Shown piece after piece: positions 10,556 through 17,726 of a stretch of 64,000 bases of DNA. The stretch is from NCBI RefSeq assembly GCF_014204715.1, contig NZ_JACHLY010000001.1, positions 1,240,001 to 1,304,000 of the forward strand, given 5' to 3'. The stretch comes from Streptomonospora salina (GTDB lineage: Bacteria > Actinomycetota > Actinomycetes > Streptosporangiales > Streptosporangiaceae). The position numbers and the translations under genes were made by a program. The notes below the pieces were generated by a model. That model saw nothing but the letters and a program-made list of their open reading frames with translations, had not been told where the DNA came from and did no database searches. Within the stretch, counting starts at the first letter, position 1; each line of letters opens with the position of its first letter.

Positions 10556-12562
10556 ATGCCCGAGCCGGCGCGACGGTCCCAGATGGGGCGGGTCGCGACG
10601 AGCGGCTACAATACCCCGGTGATCGACGCCACCCCCTCCTTCAGGCGGCTGGTTGCCCTGCCCGCTCTGCTCGTGCTCGCCGTGCTCGCTTTTCTGCCGA
10701 GTGAGGCGCGGGCCGACGTCGAGCCGCCCGCCACCCCGGCCCAGCATTACGCCGACCGGCTCGCCGAGGAGCCGGAGGGGGCCGCGGTCGTGGTCGACCA
10801 GGCCTCCGGCGGACCGCTGACGCCTGCGGAGATGACCGAGGGGCTGCACACCGCCTTCGGCGAGCTGGGGCTGCCCTACTACGTCGTGGTGACCCCGTTC
10901 CTCGAGGTCGGCTCGGAGATCGCCCCTGCGCTGCACGACCGGCTGGGCGCCGACGGGGTGTATGCGGTACTCGAACCGCAGGGAACCGTACGGGAAGTCG
11001 AGTCCTACGGGACCGACGCCGACACGGGCAGCGCCCGGCACGTGGCGCTCACCGACCCCGATCTCGACTACAACACCCCCGCGACCGAGGTGGCCGAGGT
11101 GCTCGTCGCGGCGCTGAAGGATCCCTCGGCCGCCGAGCAGCTGCAAGCCGAACGCGAGCGGCCGTGGCCGTTCCGCACCGACGCCTTCGCGGGGCTGGAC
11201 CCCAGTCGGCGTGGCGGCCCCGAATCCCTCGGCTTCCTGCTCGGAGCCGTCGGCGGGACCGTCGTGGCCGTCGGCGTGTGCTGGGGTGTGCGGTCGGCAC
11301 GCCGCGGCCGGCTGCGTCCGGCGGTGGTGGTGGGGGCCGGTTCCGTGCTCGTCGCCGCGGTCGTGGTGAGCGCCCCCGCGATGTGGGTGGCAGCGGCTCC
11401 CACCGGTGACCACGAGAAGCCCGACGCCCAAGAGCTGGCCCGGATGCAGGAGCCCTACGTGCTCTCCACCGGGCGCGTGGAACATATCGTCGAGACGCTC
11501 GGCGACGATCCCCTGTACGTCGATCCGCTGGTCGGACTGCCGCGCGAGGGCCTGGACGGCGCCGCAGATGAGTTCGGCGGCGCGCCGGTACCGGTCTACG
11601 CGGCGGTGGTACCTCTGGCTCAGGAAGACGAGTCCGGTGGCGACCACGAGGTGCTCGCAGCCGCGCTGGCCGCGGTGGCACAACGCGAAGGCGTCTACCT
11701 CGTCGCCGGCAGCGTCAGCGGCGACACCACCCGTGTCGGGGCCGCCACATACGGCCTGGGCGCCGGCTTCTCCTTCGACTTCGCGATGCGGGAGGCCGAG
11801 GCCGCAGCCCCGGCCGACGCCTTGAGCCGGGCCGTCACCGCGCTCGACGATGTCGAGCTGACACCGGGCGGTTCGTACACCCCGGGGTTCGCCGACCGGG
11901 AGCCGAGCGTTCCGGCACCGCGCATGGAACGCTACTGGAGCGAAGGGGTGGCGCCCGGATTCCTGGTGTTCGGTCTGCTCGTGGCGCCCGCCGCCATCGG
12001 CCTGGGCATTGTGCTGCTGTACGCCCGCCGGGTGTGGCGCGGCGGCGGCACCGTCGTCGGCGACCGCGTCCTGCGCCGCCTTGCCGGGCGCGAAACCGCA
12101 CGGCTGCGCGCTCTTCTGGCCCGGGGTGAAGATGCGCTTCCCGAGGCACTGCTCCCTCAGGCCGACGCCGCCCTGCTGACCGCCGAAGCCCGACCCCGGA
12201 CCCTGGACCTGCTGGGGGTGGTGGTGCTGGCGCGGCGGACGCTGGCCGAAGCCGAGGATCCCCGCGCCGCCCCGTTCGAGCCGTGCGGGGTGAACCCGCT
12301 CCACCCGTGGGCCACCGAGCGAACGCGGACCCCGGTCGGCCGCAGCGGCAAGGGCGAGGTGTGCGCGCGCTGCTCGGAACTCAGCCCGGGGGCGCGTTCC
12401 GCGCGCGTGCTGCGGTTGCGGTCCGGCGGCACCGCGCACGCCTATGACGCCGATCCGGACGACCCGTGGATCCGCCACGGTTTCGGCGCCGACGACCCCG
12501 CCGCACTGGTCGGGGAACTGCTGAAGGAACGTCCCGATGGAGACGTCGAACAGCCGAGGTGA
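10556..12562 (+). CDS. Multi-pass membrane protein with two extracytoplasmic repeats and Cys motif
   Basis: This 668-residue protein starts at an ATG with GGAAGGAG 7 nt upstream; a GTG at 10619 just after TACAAT is an alternative. A signal-type segment (about residues 30-48) ends in EARA. Two related outer domains follow (about 55-215 and 285-460), each with a (Y)V-DP/VVVDQ start and a Y-V-V-P strand. They are separated by two TM segments (about 225-283), with another TM at 466-495. The cytoplasmic tail has C-x-VNPLH and CARC, a possible zinc site, and ends near W-x7-GFGA. The next gene encodes a shorter paralogue. The outer domain recalls TPM-like folds, but this is unverified and the function is unknown. 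Confidence 0.75.
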   Translation: MPEPARRSQMGRVATSGYNTPVIDATPSFRRLVALPALLVLAVLAFLPSEARADVEPPATPAQHYADRLAEEPEGAAVVVDQASGGPLTPAEMTEGLHTAFGELGLPYYVVVTPFLEVGSEIAPALHDRLGADGVYAVLEPQGTVREVESYGTDADTGSARHVALTDPDLDYNTPATEVAEVLVAALKDPSAAEQLQAERERPWPFRTDAFAGLDPSRRGGPESLGFLLGAVGGTVVAVGVCWGVRSARRGRLRPAVVVGAGSVLVAAVVVSAPAMWVAAAPTGDHEKPDAQELARMQEPYVLSTGRVEHIVETLGDDPLYVDPLVGLPREGLDGAADEFGGAPVPVYAAVVPLAQEDESGGDHEVLAAALAAVAQREGVYLVAGSVSGDTTRVGAATYGLGAGFSFDFAMREAEAAAPADALSRAVTALDDVELTPGGSYTPGFADREPSVPAPRMERYWSEGVAPGFLVFGLLVAPAAIGLGIVLLYARRVWRGGGTVVGDRVLRRLAGRETARLRALLARGEDALPEALLPQADAALLTAEARPRTLDLLGVVVLARRTLAEAEDPRAAPFEPCGVNPLHPWATERTRTPVGRSGKGEVCARCSELSPGARSARVLRLRSGGTAHAYDADPDDPWIRHGFGADDPAALVGELLKERPDGDVEQPR

Positions 12563-12774
12563 CGGGGGTCGAACCCTGGTGGGGCGCACCTTCGCGAGAC
12601 ACGGCCCGCAGCACGCTGATCCGCCGGCGCGGGAGTCGCGTCGCGGCGGGGTGCCGGGCGGCCCGGCTCCGTGAGCCGTCGGGGGCTCCACCGCGGCAGC
12701 CGTACCCGGCGCTTGCGGGGCGCCTCCAACCCGACGAACGGCCGGATCCGATCCACGAAGAAGGGGAGAGCACC

Positions 12775-14025
12775 ATGTCAGCTAGAACCGTAGCCGTCTC
12801 CGTGCTGGCCTTGCTGGCGGTGCTGTTCGAACCGGTTGCAGCCACCGCTGCGGCCTCCCCGGACGCAGAAGCCGGCGACTCGGCTCTCACCCCGGCCGAG
12901 GAGGTGGCCGAGTCCTTGGCCGAGTCCCCGGTCCACGTGGACCCGGCCTACGACACGGCGTTTCCCGAGCAGGAGCGCGAGCGCATCGCCGGACGAATCG
13001 AGGAGGGGCCGCTCGACCTGTACGTCATCGTGATCCCGTTGGCCCCGGGCGACGCCTGGGACGGTGATCCCGAAGCGCTGCTGAGTGCTGTGAACGATCG
13101 CATGGGCCGGGGTACGCGTCACATGCTGGCCTACGAGCAGGTCCTCGACGGCCGACTGGTCGGCGCGGACTTCGGCACGCAGGCCGCGGACGAGGCCCTT
13201 TACGGCGCCATGACCTCCGATACCGTCCATCGGCCGGACGAGGGGGTCTCGATCGCCGACCGGGTGGATTCGGCCCTGGATGCGGCCCGCTCCGAGGACC
13301 CCGCAGCCGCCTACGAGGAGGCAACGGCCGACGACGACCCCCCGCCCGCGACCGGGCGGGTGGGACTGCCGCTGTGGGTGCTGTGGGCCGGCCTCGCCGC
13401 CCTAGGGCTCCTCCTGGCGGCGATGGCCATCATCGGGCTCTTCGTGCTGCGGCGCCGCGGCGCCTCGGCGGCGGTTCCCCAGCACGCCGCCTTCGACAAT
13501 GCCGACCGCGCCCGGCTCCAATCCCTGGTGGAGCGCGGCGAACGCGACCTCATCGAGTTCGGCGAGCGGCTCAGCGCTGCGACCGGCGTGTCCGAGAGCC
13601 ACCTGTCGCGCGCGCTGGACGCGCGGGACGCCGCCGCGCGGGTCCACGACCGGATGAAGGCCCAGGGGCCCGCACTGGCCGACGCGGCCGGCGTACTCGT
13701 GCTGCTGGATCTGGCCGAAGACGCGCTGGCGGGGCGCGACAAGCCGCGCCGGCCCTGCTATGCCAACCCGCTGCACGGCAACGGCACGCGGTCGGTGCAG
13801 TGGCGGGAGTTCGGCGGCAGCCGCACCGTCGAGGTCCCGCTGTGCACCGCGTGCGCCCGCGCGGTCAACAAGCGGGGCCGGCCGAGCGTGCTGCCCGCCG
13901 AGCACGACGGCCGCACGGTGCCCTATTACGAGGTACCCGCAGAGGAAAGCGTGTGGGCGGCGACCGGCTTCGGCGCACTGACCGACGACCTCGTGAACCG
14001 GATCCTCAGCGGCCGACCCGGGTGA
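12775..14025 (+). CDS. Paralogous single-TM membrane protein with cytoplasmic Cys motif
   Basis: This 416-residue protein starts at an ATG with GGGGAG about 7 nt upstream. It has an N-terminal signal sequence (residues 1-26, VAATAAA), an outer domain (about 30-190) containing VHVDPAYDTAFPEQ and YVIVIPLAPGD, and one TM (about 202-225) before LRRR. The cytoplasmic region carries PCYANPLH and CTACARA and ends W-AATGFGALTDDLV. Domain order and the Cys/W-GFGA features match the second half of the preceding protein, so the pair arose by tandem duplication. Function is unknown; the layout suggests an envelope sensor or a complex of the two proteins. Confidence 0.75.
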   Translation: MSARTVAVSVLALLAVLFEPVAATAAASPDAEAGDSALTPAEEVAESLAESPVHVDPAYDTAFPEQERERIAGRIEEGPLDLYVIVIPLAPGDAWDGDPEALLSAVNDRMGRGTRHMLAYEQVLDGRLVGADFGTQAADEALYGAMTSDTVHRPDEGVSIADRVDSALDAARSEDPAAAYEEATADDDPPPATGRVGLPLWVLWAGLAALGLLLAAMAIIGLFVLRRRGASAAVPQHAAFDNADRARLQSLVERGERDLIEFGERLSAATGVSESHLSRALDARDAAARVHDRMKAQGPALADAAGVLVLLDLAEDALAGRDKPRRPCYANPLHGNGTRSVQWREFGGSRTVEVPLCTACARAVNKRGRPSVLPAEHDGRTVPYYEVPAEESVWAATGFGALTDDLVNRILSGRPG

Positions 14026-14063
14026 ATCCCGCTCGGCGGCGGCGCGGGGCCGCGTGAACACAC

Positions 14064-14126
14064 GCGTCGAGGGTGTCTGCGGGGACGCTTTCGACGTCGA
14101 GGGTGTCTTCGCCGACACCCTCGACG
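14064..14126. terminator. Hairpin with two alternative left arms between convergent genes
   Basis: Two copies of CGTCGAGGGTGTC (14065-14077 and 14095-14107) precede one complementary arm GACACCCTCGACG (14114-14126). The near copy gives a perfect 13-bp stem with loop TTCGCC. The far copy can pair equally well, over 14 bp including the flanking G/C. The element lies between the stops at 14025 and 14146 and shares its core with 9029-9064. Confidence 0.65.
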
Positions 14127-14145
14127 CGGACATCCCCCCGCCGGG

Positions 14146-15318
14146 TCAGCGGCCCGCCGCCGCGAGGACGACGTCCACCAGGCGGTCTGCGGCGTCCGGT
14201 CGGCCGTGCCCGCGCGCCTTCGCGGCGACGTCGGCGCGGCGCTTTGGATCGGTGAGCAGCGGCTCCAGCTTCCCGCGGAGCGCATCCGCCGACACCTCCT
14301 CCAGCAGCGCGAGCGCGGCGCCCGCCTCCTGCAGGTGGCGGGCGTTGTGCCGCTGCTCGTCACCGGCCGACGACGCCAGCGGAACGAACACCGCGGCCTT
14401 GCCCAGCGCGGTCAGCTCGGCGATCGTCCCGGCGCCGCTGCGGGAGATCACCACGTCGGCCATCGCCAGCACGTCGGGCAGTTCCGATCCGACGAACGCG
14501 GTCACATGGTGGCGCGCAGCCAGCGTCGGATCCAGGTCGCGGGTGGCCGCACGCAGGTCGTCGACGTTGGCTTCGCCGCACTGGTGCACGACGTTGGCGC
14601 GCTCCAGCAGCCACGGCAGCACGTCGCGGACCGTGGTGTTGATCTGCACCGACCCCTGCGCACCGCCCGTGACGTAAACCGTGGGCAGGTCCGGGTCGTA
14701 GCCGTCGAAACCCAGTTCCTCTGCGGCCCGGTCGGCCTGTCCCTCCAGCACCGCCGGACGCACCGGGTTTCCGGTCACCACCGCGTTCGCGCGGGCCGAG
14801 TCGGGCAGCAGCTTCAGCGTGGACTCGGAGGTGACCGCCATCCGGGCGCCCGCGCGTGCAAGTACCTTGTTGGCCAGCCCCAGCAGCACGGTCTGCTCGT
14901 GCACGACCAGCGGCCGGCGGGCCATGCGGGCGGCCAGGCCCACGGGAATCGCGACATAGCCGCCGGTGGCGAGCACGGCGTCCGGGCGGAAACCGGAGAC
15001 GACCCGGCGGGACTGGAAGACGCCGCGCAGCGCCTTGCCCATGTCGCGGATGTTCTCCGCCGACGCGAGCTTCAGCGGGTTCTTCGACCGGCGGACCTTG
15101 CCCGTGTCGACCGCCTGGAACGGGATGTCGTTGCCGGCGGCCACCCGGCCCTCCAGGCTGTCCCCGGCGCCCACCCACAGCACCTCCAGGCTCCGGCCCT
15201 GCGCCTGAAGCCGCGCACGCAGCGCGTTCACGGCGGTCAGCGCGGGGTAGGTATGGCCCCCGGTACCCCCGCCGGTGACGATCAGACGCATCACGCGCGG
15301 GGAATCGGTGTCGTTCAC
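14146..15318 (-). CDS. murG: MurG-type UDP-GlcNAc transferase (stand-alone)
   Basis: MurG adds GlcNAc to undecaprenyl-PP-MurNAc-pentapeptide (lipid I) to form lipid II on the inner membrane face. This 390-residue protein has the N-terminal GGGTGGHTYPAL loop, GGYVAIPVGLAA, HEQ, the TGNPVR segment, and a C-terminal UDP-GlcNAc site with GAGTIAEL and a D-E-Q motif (SSAGDEQRHNA). The GTG at 15318 is chosen for its GAGAGG site; an ATG at 15291 is the alternative. It stands alone rather than in a mur/fts cluster, and its GGTGGHTYP loop differs from the GGTAGHIEP usual in actinobacterial housekeeping MurG. It may therefore be a second copy with a specialised role. Confidence 0.85.
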   Translation of the reverse strand: MNDTDSPRVMRLIVTGGGTGGHTYPALTAVNALRARLQAQGRSLEVLWVGAGDSLEGRVAAGNDIPFQAVDTGKVRRSKNPLKLASAENIRDMGKALRGVFQSRRVVSGFRPDAVLATGGYVAIPVGLAARMARRPLVVHEQTVLLGLANKVLARAGARMAVTSESTLKLLPDSARANAVVTGNPVRPAVLEGQADRAAEELGFDGYDPDLPTVYVTGGAQGSVQINTTVRDVLPWLLERANVVHQCGEANVDDLRAATRDLDPTLAARHHVTAFVGSELPDVLAMADVVISRSGAGTIAELTALGKAAVFVPLASSAGDEQRHNARHLQEAGAALALLEEVSADALRGKLEPLLTDPKRRADVAAKARGHGRPDAADRLVDVVLAAAGR

Positions 15319-15585
15319 ACTGGTCCTCTCTAGCTGGTGCTGTGCCCGCAGCCCTTCGACGACTCGCGCCGATGCCCCGTTGATCGCGGGTGTGGTCGTC
15401 GTCGGCGCTGAACTCGGTCGACGGTTCGCGTTCGACGAGCAAGGGCCGCGTCGGCGGGCGGGAGATCCCCCGATAGCGCGCACGCCCGATTCACCCTGTG
15501 CGATGATCATTGCGCGAACGGTGATTCGCGCTGGCTTCTCACACCGGGCAACCCGGTCTCCCCCGACCCTTTCCGGACGCAATCT

Positions 15586-16224
15586 ATGAGCCATAGCATC
15601 TTCGATCGAATCCGGGCGGCCGACGGCACGGTACTCGACCGGCCGACCTTCCACGCCGACAGCGACCGGGCGGAGGAGAAACTCGACGGCGGCGTGATCT
15701 GGAAACTGGAACGCGCGCAGTACTTCAACGAGCTCGACGACCCGGCGTGGGACGCCTTCGTGGCCGACGACTGGGCCCGAGCACTAGGGATCTTCGCAGG
15801 CGAACGCGACTGGATCCGTGCGGACGTCGCCCGCTACTCCCACCAAGGGCTGGTATTCCGCCGACTGCGGATCGTGGAGGAGCCACCGACGCCCTACGTG
15901 CAGTGGGAATCGCACAGCCACCGGATCTTCGTGGAGTGCGGGCATTCGATCCGGGCGTTGGACGCCGCGGAAGTGGCATACCTGGAGTCGTCCGCCGCGC
16001 TGCCGGAGCTGATGGTCTACGGCGAGCAGGTGCTCTACCAGGTGCGCTACGACGAGACGTGGACTCCCATAGGCGCGAAGCGTGTCGACGACGCCGAGCT
16101 GGTGGCAAACGCGGCCGAAGCCCTCGCCGGGCTATGGAAACGCGGCGAGCCCTTCCGCGACTATTTCCGCCGGGAGATTGCGCCGCTGCCTCCGCCGGAG
16201 GGCGGCCACCAGGAAACCGTGTAG
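15586..16224 (+). CDS. DUF6879-like protein
   Basis: This 212-residue soluble protein is rich in Trp and acidic residues. FNELDDPAWDAFVADDWARAL and the FRRLRIVEEPPTPYVQWE block resemble the DUF6879 family common in actinomycetes; this assignment is from memory and unverified. The function of that family is unknown. In related genomes it commonly lies beside XRE-type regulators or DUF397 proteins. The gene heads a compact same-strand group with 16285 and 16554. Confidence 0.68.
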   Translation: MSHSIFDRIRAADGTVLDRPTFHADSDRAEEKLDGGVIWKLERAQYFNELDDPAWDAFVADDWARALGIFAGERDWIRADVARYSHQGLVFRRLRIVEEPPTPYVQWESHSHRIFVECGHSIRALDAAEVAYLESSAALPELMVYGEQVLYQVRYDETWTPIGAKRVDDAELVANAAEALAGLWKRGEPFRDYFRREIAPLPPPEGGHQETV

Positions 16225-16284
16225 GGATCTCGCATGAAGGGGAGGTTGGGCCTGGCCCGAATCACCCATTCTGAGGAGACTTCC

Positions 16285-16554
16285 ATGGATCGCCCCTGGG
16301 ACGTCGACCCCTCGGCCACGTTCGAGCGACGGTTGGGCAAGACCGCCGCCGAAGTGGGCGCCAGCCGCGTCGGCAAGGACTGCCCCGAGTTCTGGGAACT
16401 CGACAACGGCGACGTCGCGATCATCGGCCGCGACGCCACCGATACCCTCGGAGGTCGGCTACCGGAGGGCGTCGGCATGGCGGAGGACGAGCGAATCGTA
16501 GTCGTACCCGGCGCGCAGTTCCGCTCGACGGTGCCGGACGTCGTGGAGGAGTGA
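16285..16554 (+). CDS. Hypothetical acidic protein downstream of DUF6879 gene (89 aa)
   Basis: The ATG at 16285 follows GGAG with 6-nt spacing and is preferred over an upstream in-frame ATG. The product, starting MDRPWDVDPSATFERRLG, has conserved-looking segments CPEFWELDNGDVAIIG and RIVVVPGAQF. I do not recognise the domain. Short partners of this style commonly sit next to DUF6879 genes, so a shared function is likely. The stop overlaps the next start (TGATG). Confidence 0.6.
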   Translation: MDRPWDVDPSATFERRLGKTAAEVGASRVGKDCPEFWELDNGDVAIIGRDATDTLGGRLPEGVGMAEDERIVVVPGAQFRSTVPDVVEE

Positions 16555-16781
16555 TGCCCTTCCGGCCCTCGACGCGGGCCGCCGATCTGGACGAGCCCGC
16601 GCCGGGACCGGTGAGGGGCCGCCTGACGGTGCGGGTGCGCTCGGTGGCGAGCAGGCTCGGCCGCTCGGGCCGGAAGGTGCGCTGCGGTGCGGCCGGGGCC
16701 GGGCAGCGTGTCCGCAGGGCCGCTGTCGACCTCTACCGTGACCGCAGAACCACCGCCGGCCTACCCGGAAACCGGTGCTAA
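16554..16781 (+). CDS. Possible small basic protein coupled to upstream gene (75 aa)
   Basis: The start ATG overlaps the upstream stop as TGATG, the usual sign of translational coupling. The product is strongly basic (VRVRSVASRLGRSGRKVR) with no membrane segment and no recognised domain. The basic content could also come from GC-rich noncoding DNA, so it is listed with reserve. Confidence 0.35.
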   Translation: MPFRPSTRAADLDEPAPGPVRGRLTVRVRSVASRLGRSGRKVRCGAAGAGQRVRRAAVDLYRDRRTTAGLPGNRC

Positions 16782-16872
16782 CCCCGATTCGCCGCGCGAT
16801 CACGCCGTATAGCTTCGGGTGGACCGGTGGCCGGTACGGCCGCCGCAGCGCCGAACGAGCGAGGTGGGTCTG

Positions 16873-17337
16873 ATGCGAAGCGCGGTACACACGGGTGCGG
16901 CGACGGCGGCGCTCATGGCGGGCGTCGCGCTGGCGGCGGGGTGCGCGGCCGACGACGGCGGCGGAGGCGACGGCGGGGCTTCGGACGCACCGTCCCAGGA
17001 GCAGGGCGCCGGCCAGGGGCCCTCACCCGAGTCGGCTGCCGAAGGCGGGATGGACGGCGTCTGGGAGTCCACCGTGGACGACAGCGACTACACCACCCTG
17101 ACCGTCCTCGGCGAGGACGTCCGCACCGACGGCGACGCGGCCTGCTCCGGCACCCTCGACCCGGCGGACTCCGGCCCCGCCGCCACGATCGAGCTGGACT
17201 GCCCCGATACCGAGTCCCGGTCGGGCTCGGCGGAGCTGAACGCCGAGGGTGACCACCTCATCGTGAACTGGGACGGCACCGACGGTTTCCCCGAGGCCTT
17301 CGCCCGCACCGACGAGGAGCCCGTCATCGAGGGGTGA
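16873..17337 (+). CDS. Small secreted lipoprotein
   Basis: The 154-residue product has a short basic N-terminus, a hydrophobic stretch and a lipobox GVALAAGC, so the mature protein is lipid-anchored at Cys. After a Gly/Asp/Ser-rich linker (about residues 26-55) comes a small beta-rich domain starting DGVWESTVDDSDYTTLTV, with two cysteines (ACSG, LDCPD) that could form a disulfide. It resembles small lipocalin-like or DUF-type lipoproteins, but no family is claimed. The ATG at 16873 is used. Confidence 0.75.
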   Translation: MRSAVHTGAATAALMAGVALAAGCAADDGGGGDGGASDAPSQEQGAGQGPSPESAAEGGMDGVWESTVDDSDYTTLTVLGEDVRTDGDAACSGTLDPADSGPAATIELDCPDTESRSGSAELNAEGDHLIVNWDGTDGFPEAFARTDEEPVIEG

Positions 17338-17443
17338 CCGGACCGGGACCGGTCGCGGCGCTCGGGCGGTCCAGCGCGAGGGTTTCGCCGGGCCGGCAGA
17401 CCCCGGGGCCCGCGCTGCCGCGCTCCGCCCCGGAAAAGCGAAA

Positions 17444-17484
17444 GCCCGTGCGGAGGCGGCGCGGAGGCCGCCGGCCGCACGGGC
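17444..17484 (-). terminator. Terminator of tRNA-Lys
   Basis: The arms GCCCGTGCGG and CCGCACGGGC, with an inner GGCGG/CCGCC stem, are followed on the minus strand by a T-rich tail (TTTCGCTTTTC). The element lies directly downstream of the tRNA. Confidence 0.7.
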
Positions 17485-17491
17485 CGGGATG

Positions 17492-17564
17492 TGCGCCATC
17501 AAGGACTCGAACCTTGAGCCCACTGATTAAGAGTCAGTTGCTCTGCCACTTGAGCTAATGGCGC
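17492..17564 (-). tRNA. tRNA-Lys (CTT)
   Basis: The 73-nt minus-strand gene has an acceptor stem starting GCGCCAT and ending ATGGCGC plus discriminator A. The anticodon loop CTCTTAA carries CTT and the T-arm is GGTTCGAGTCC. CCA is not encoded. A nearly identical second copy lies at 33046-33118, differing in the T-stem and D-loop. Confidence 0.95.
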
Positions 17565-17726
17565 TAAAGCGGCGGCCCGCAGGCCGCCGATGCGGGGGGA
17601 TCGCGCCCCCTCTGCGTTTCCCAGTTTACCCGATCCCGCAGGTGCCTCCTTCCAGGGCGGCGTGCCGTCTGCGTCACACGGGCGCGGCCCACGCCCGCGC
17701 GCCCCGGGATCCGCCCCTACTCCGCC

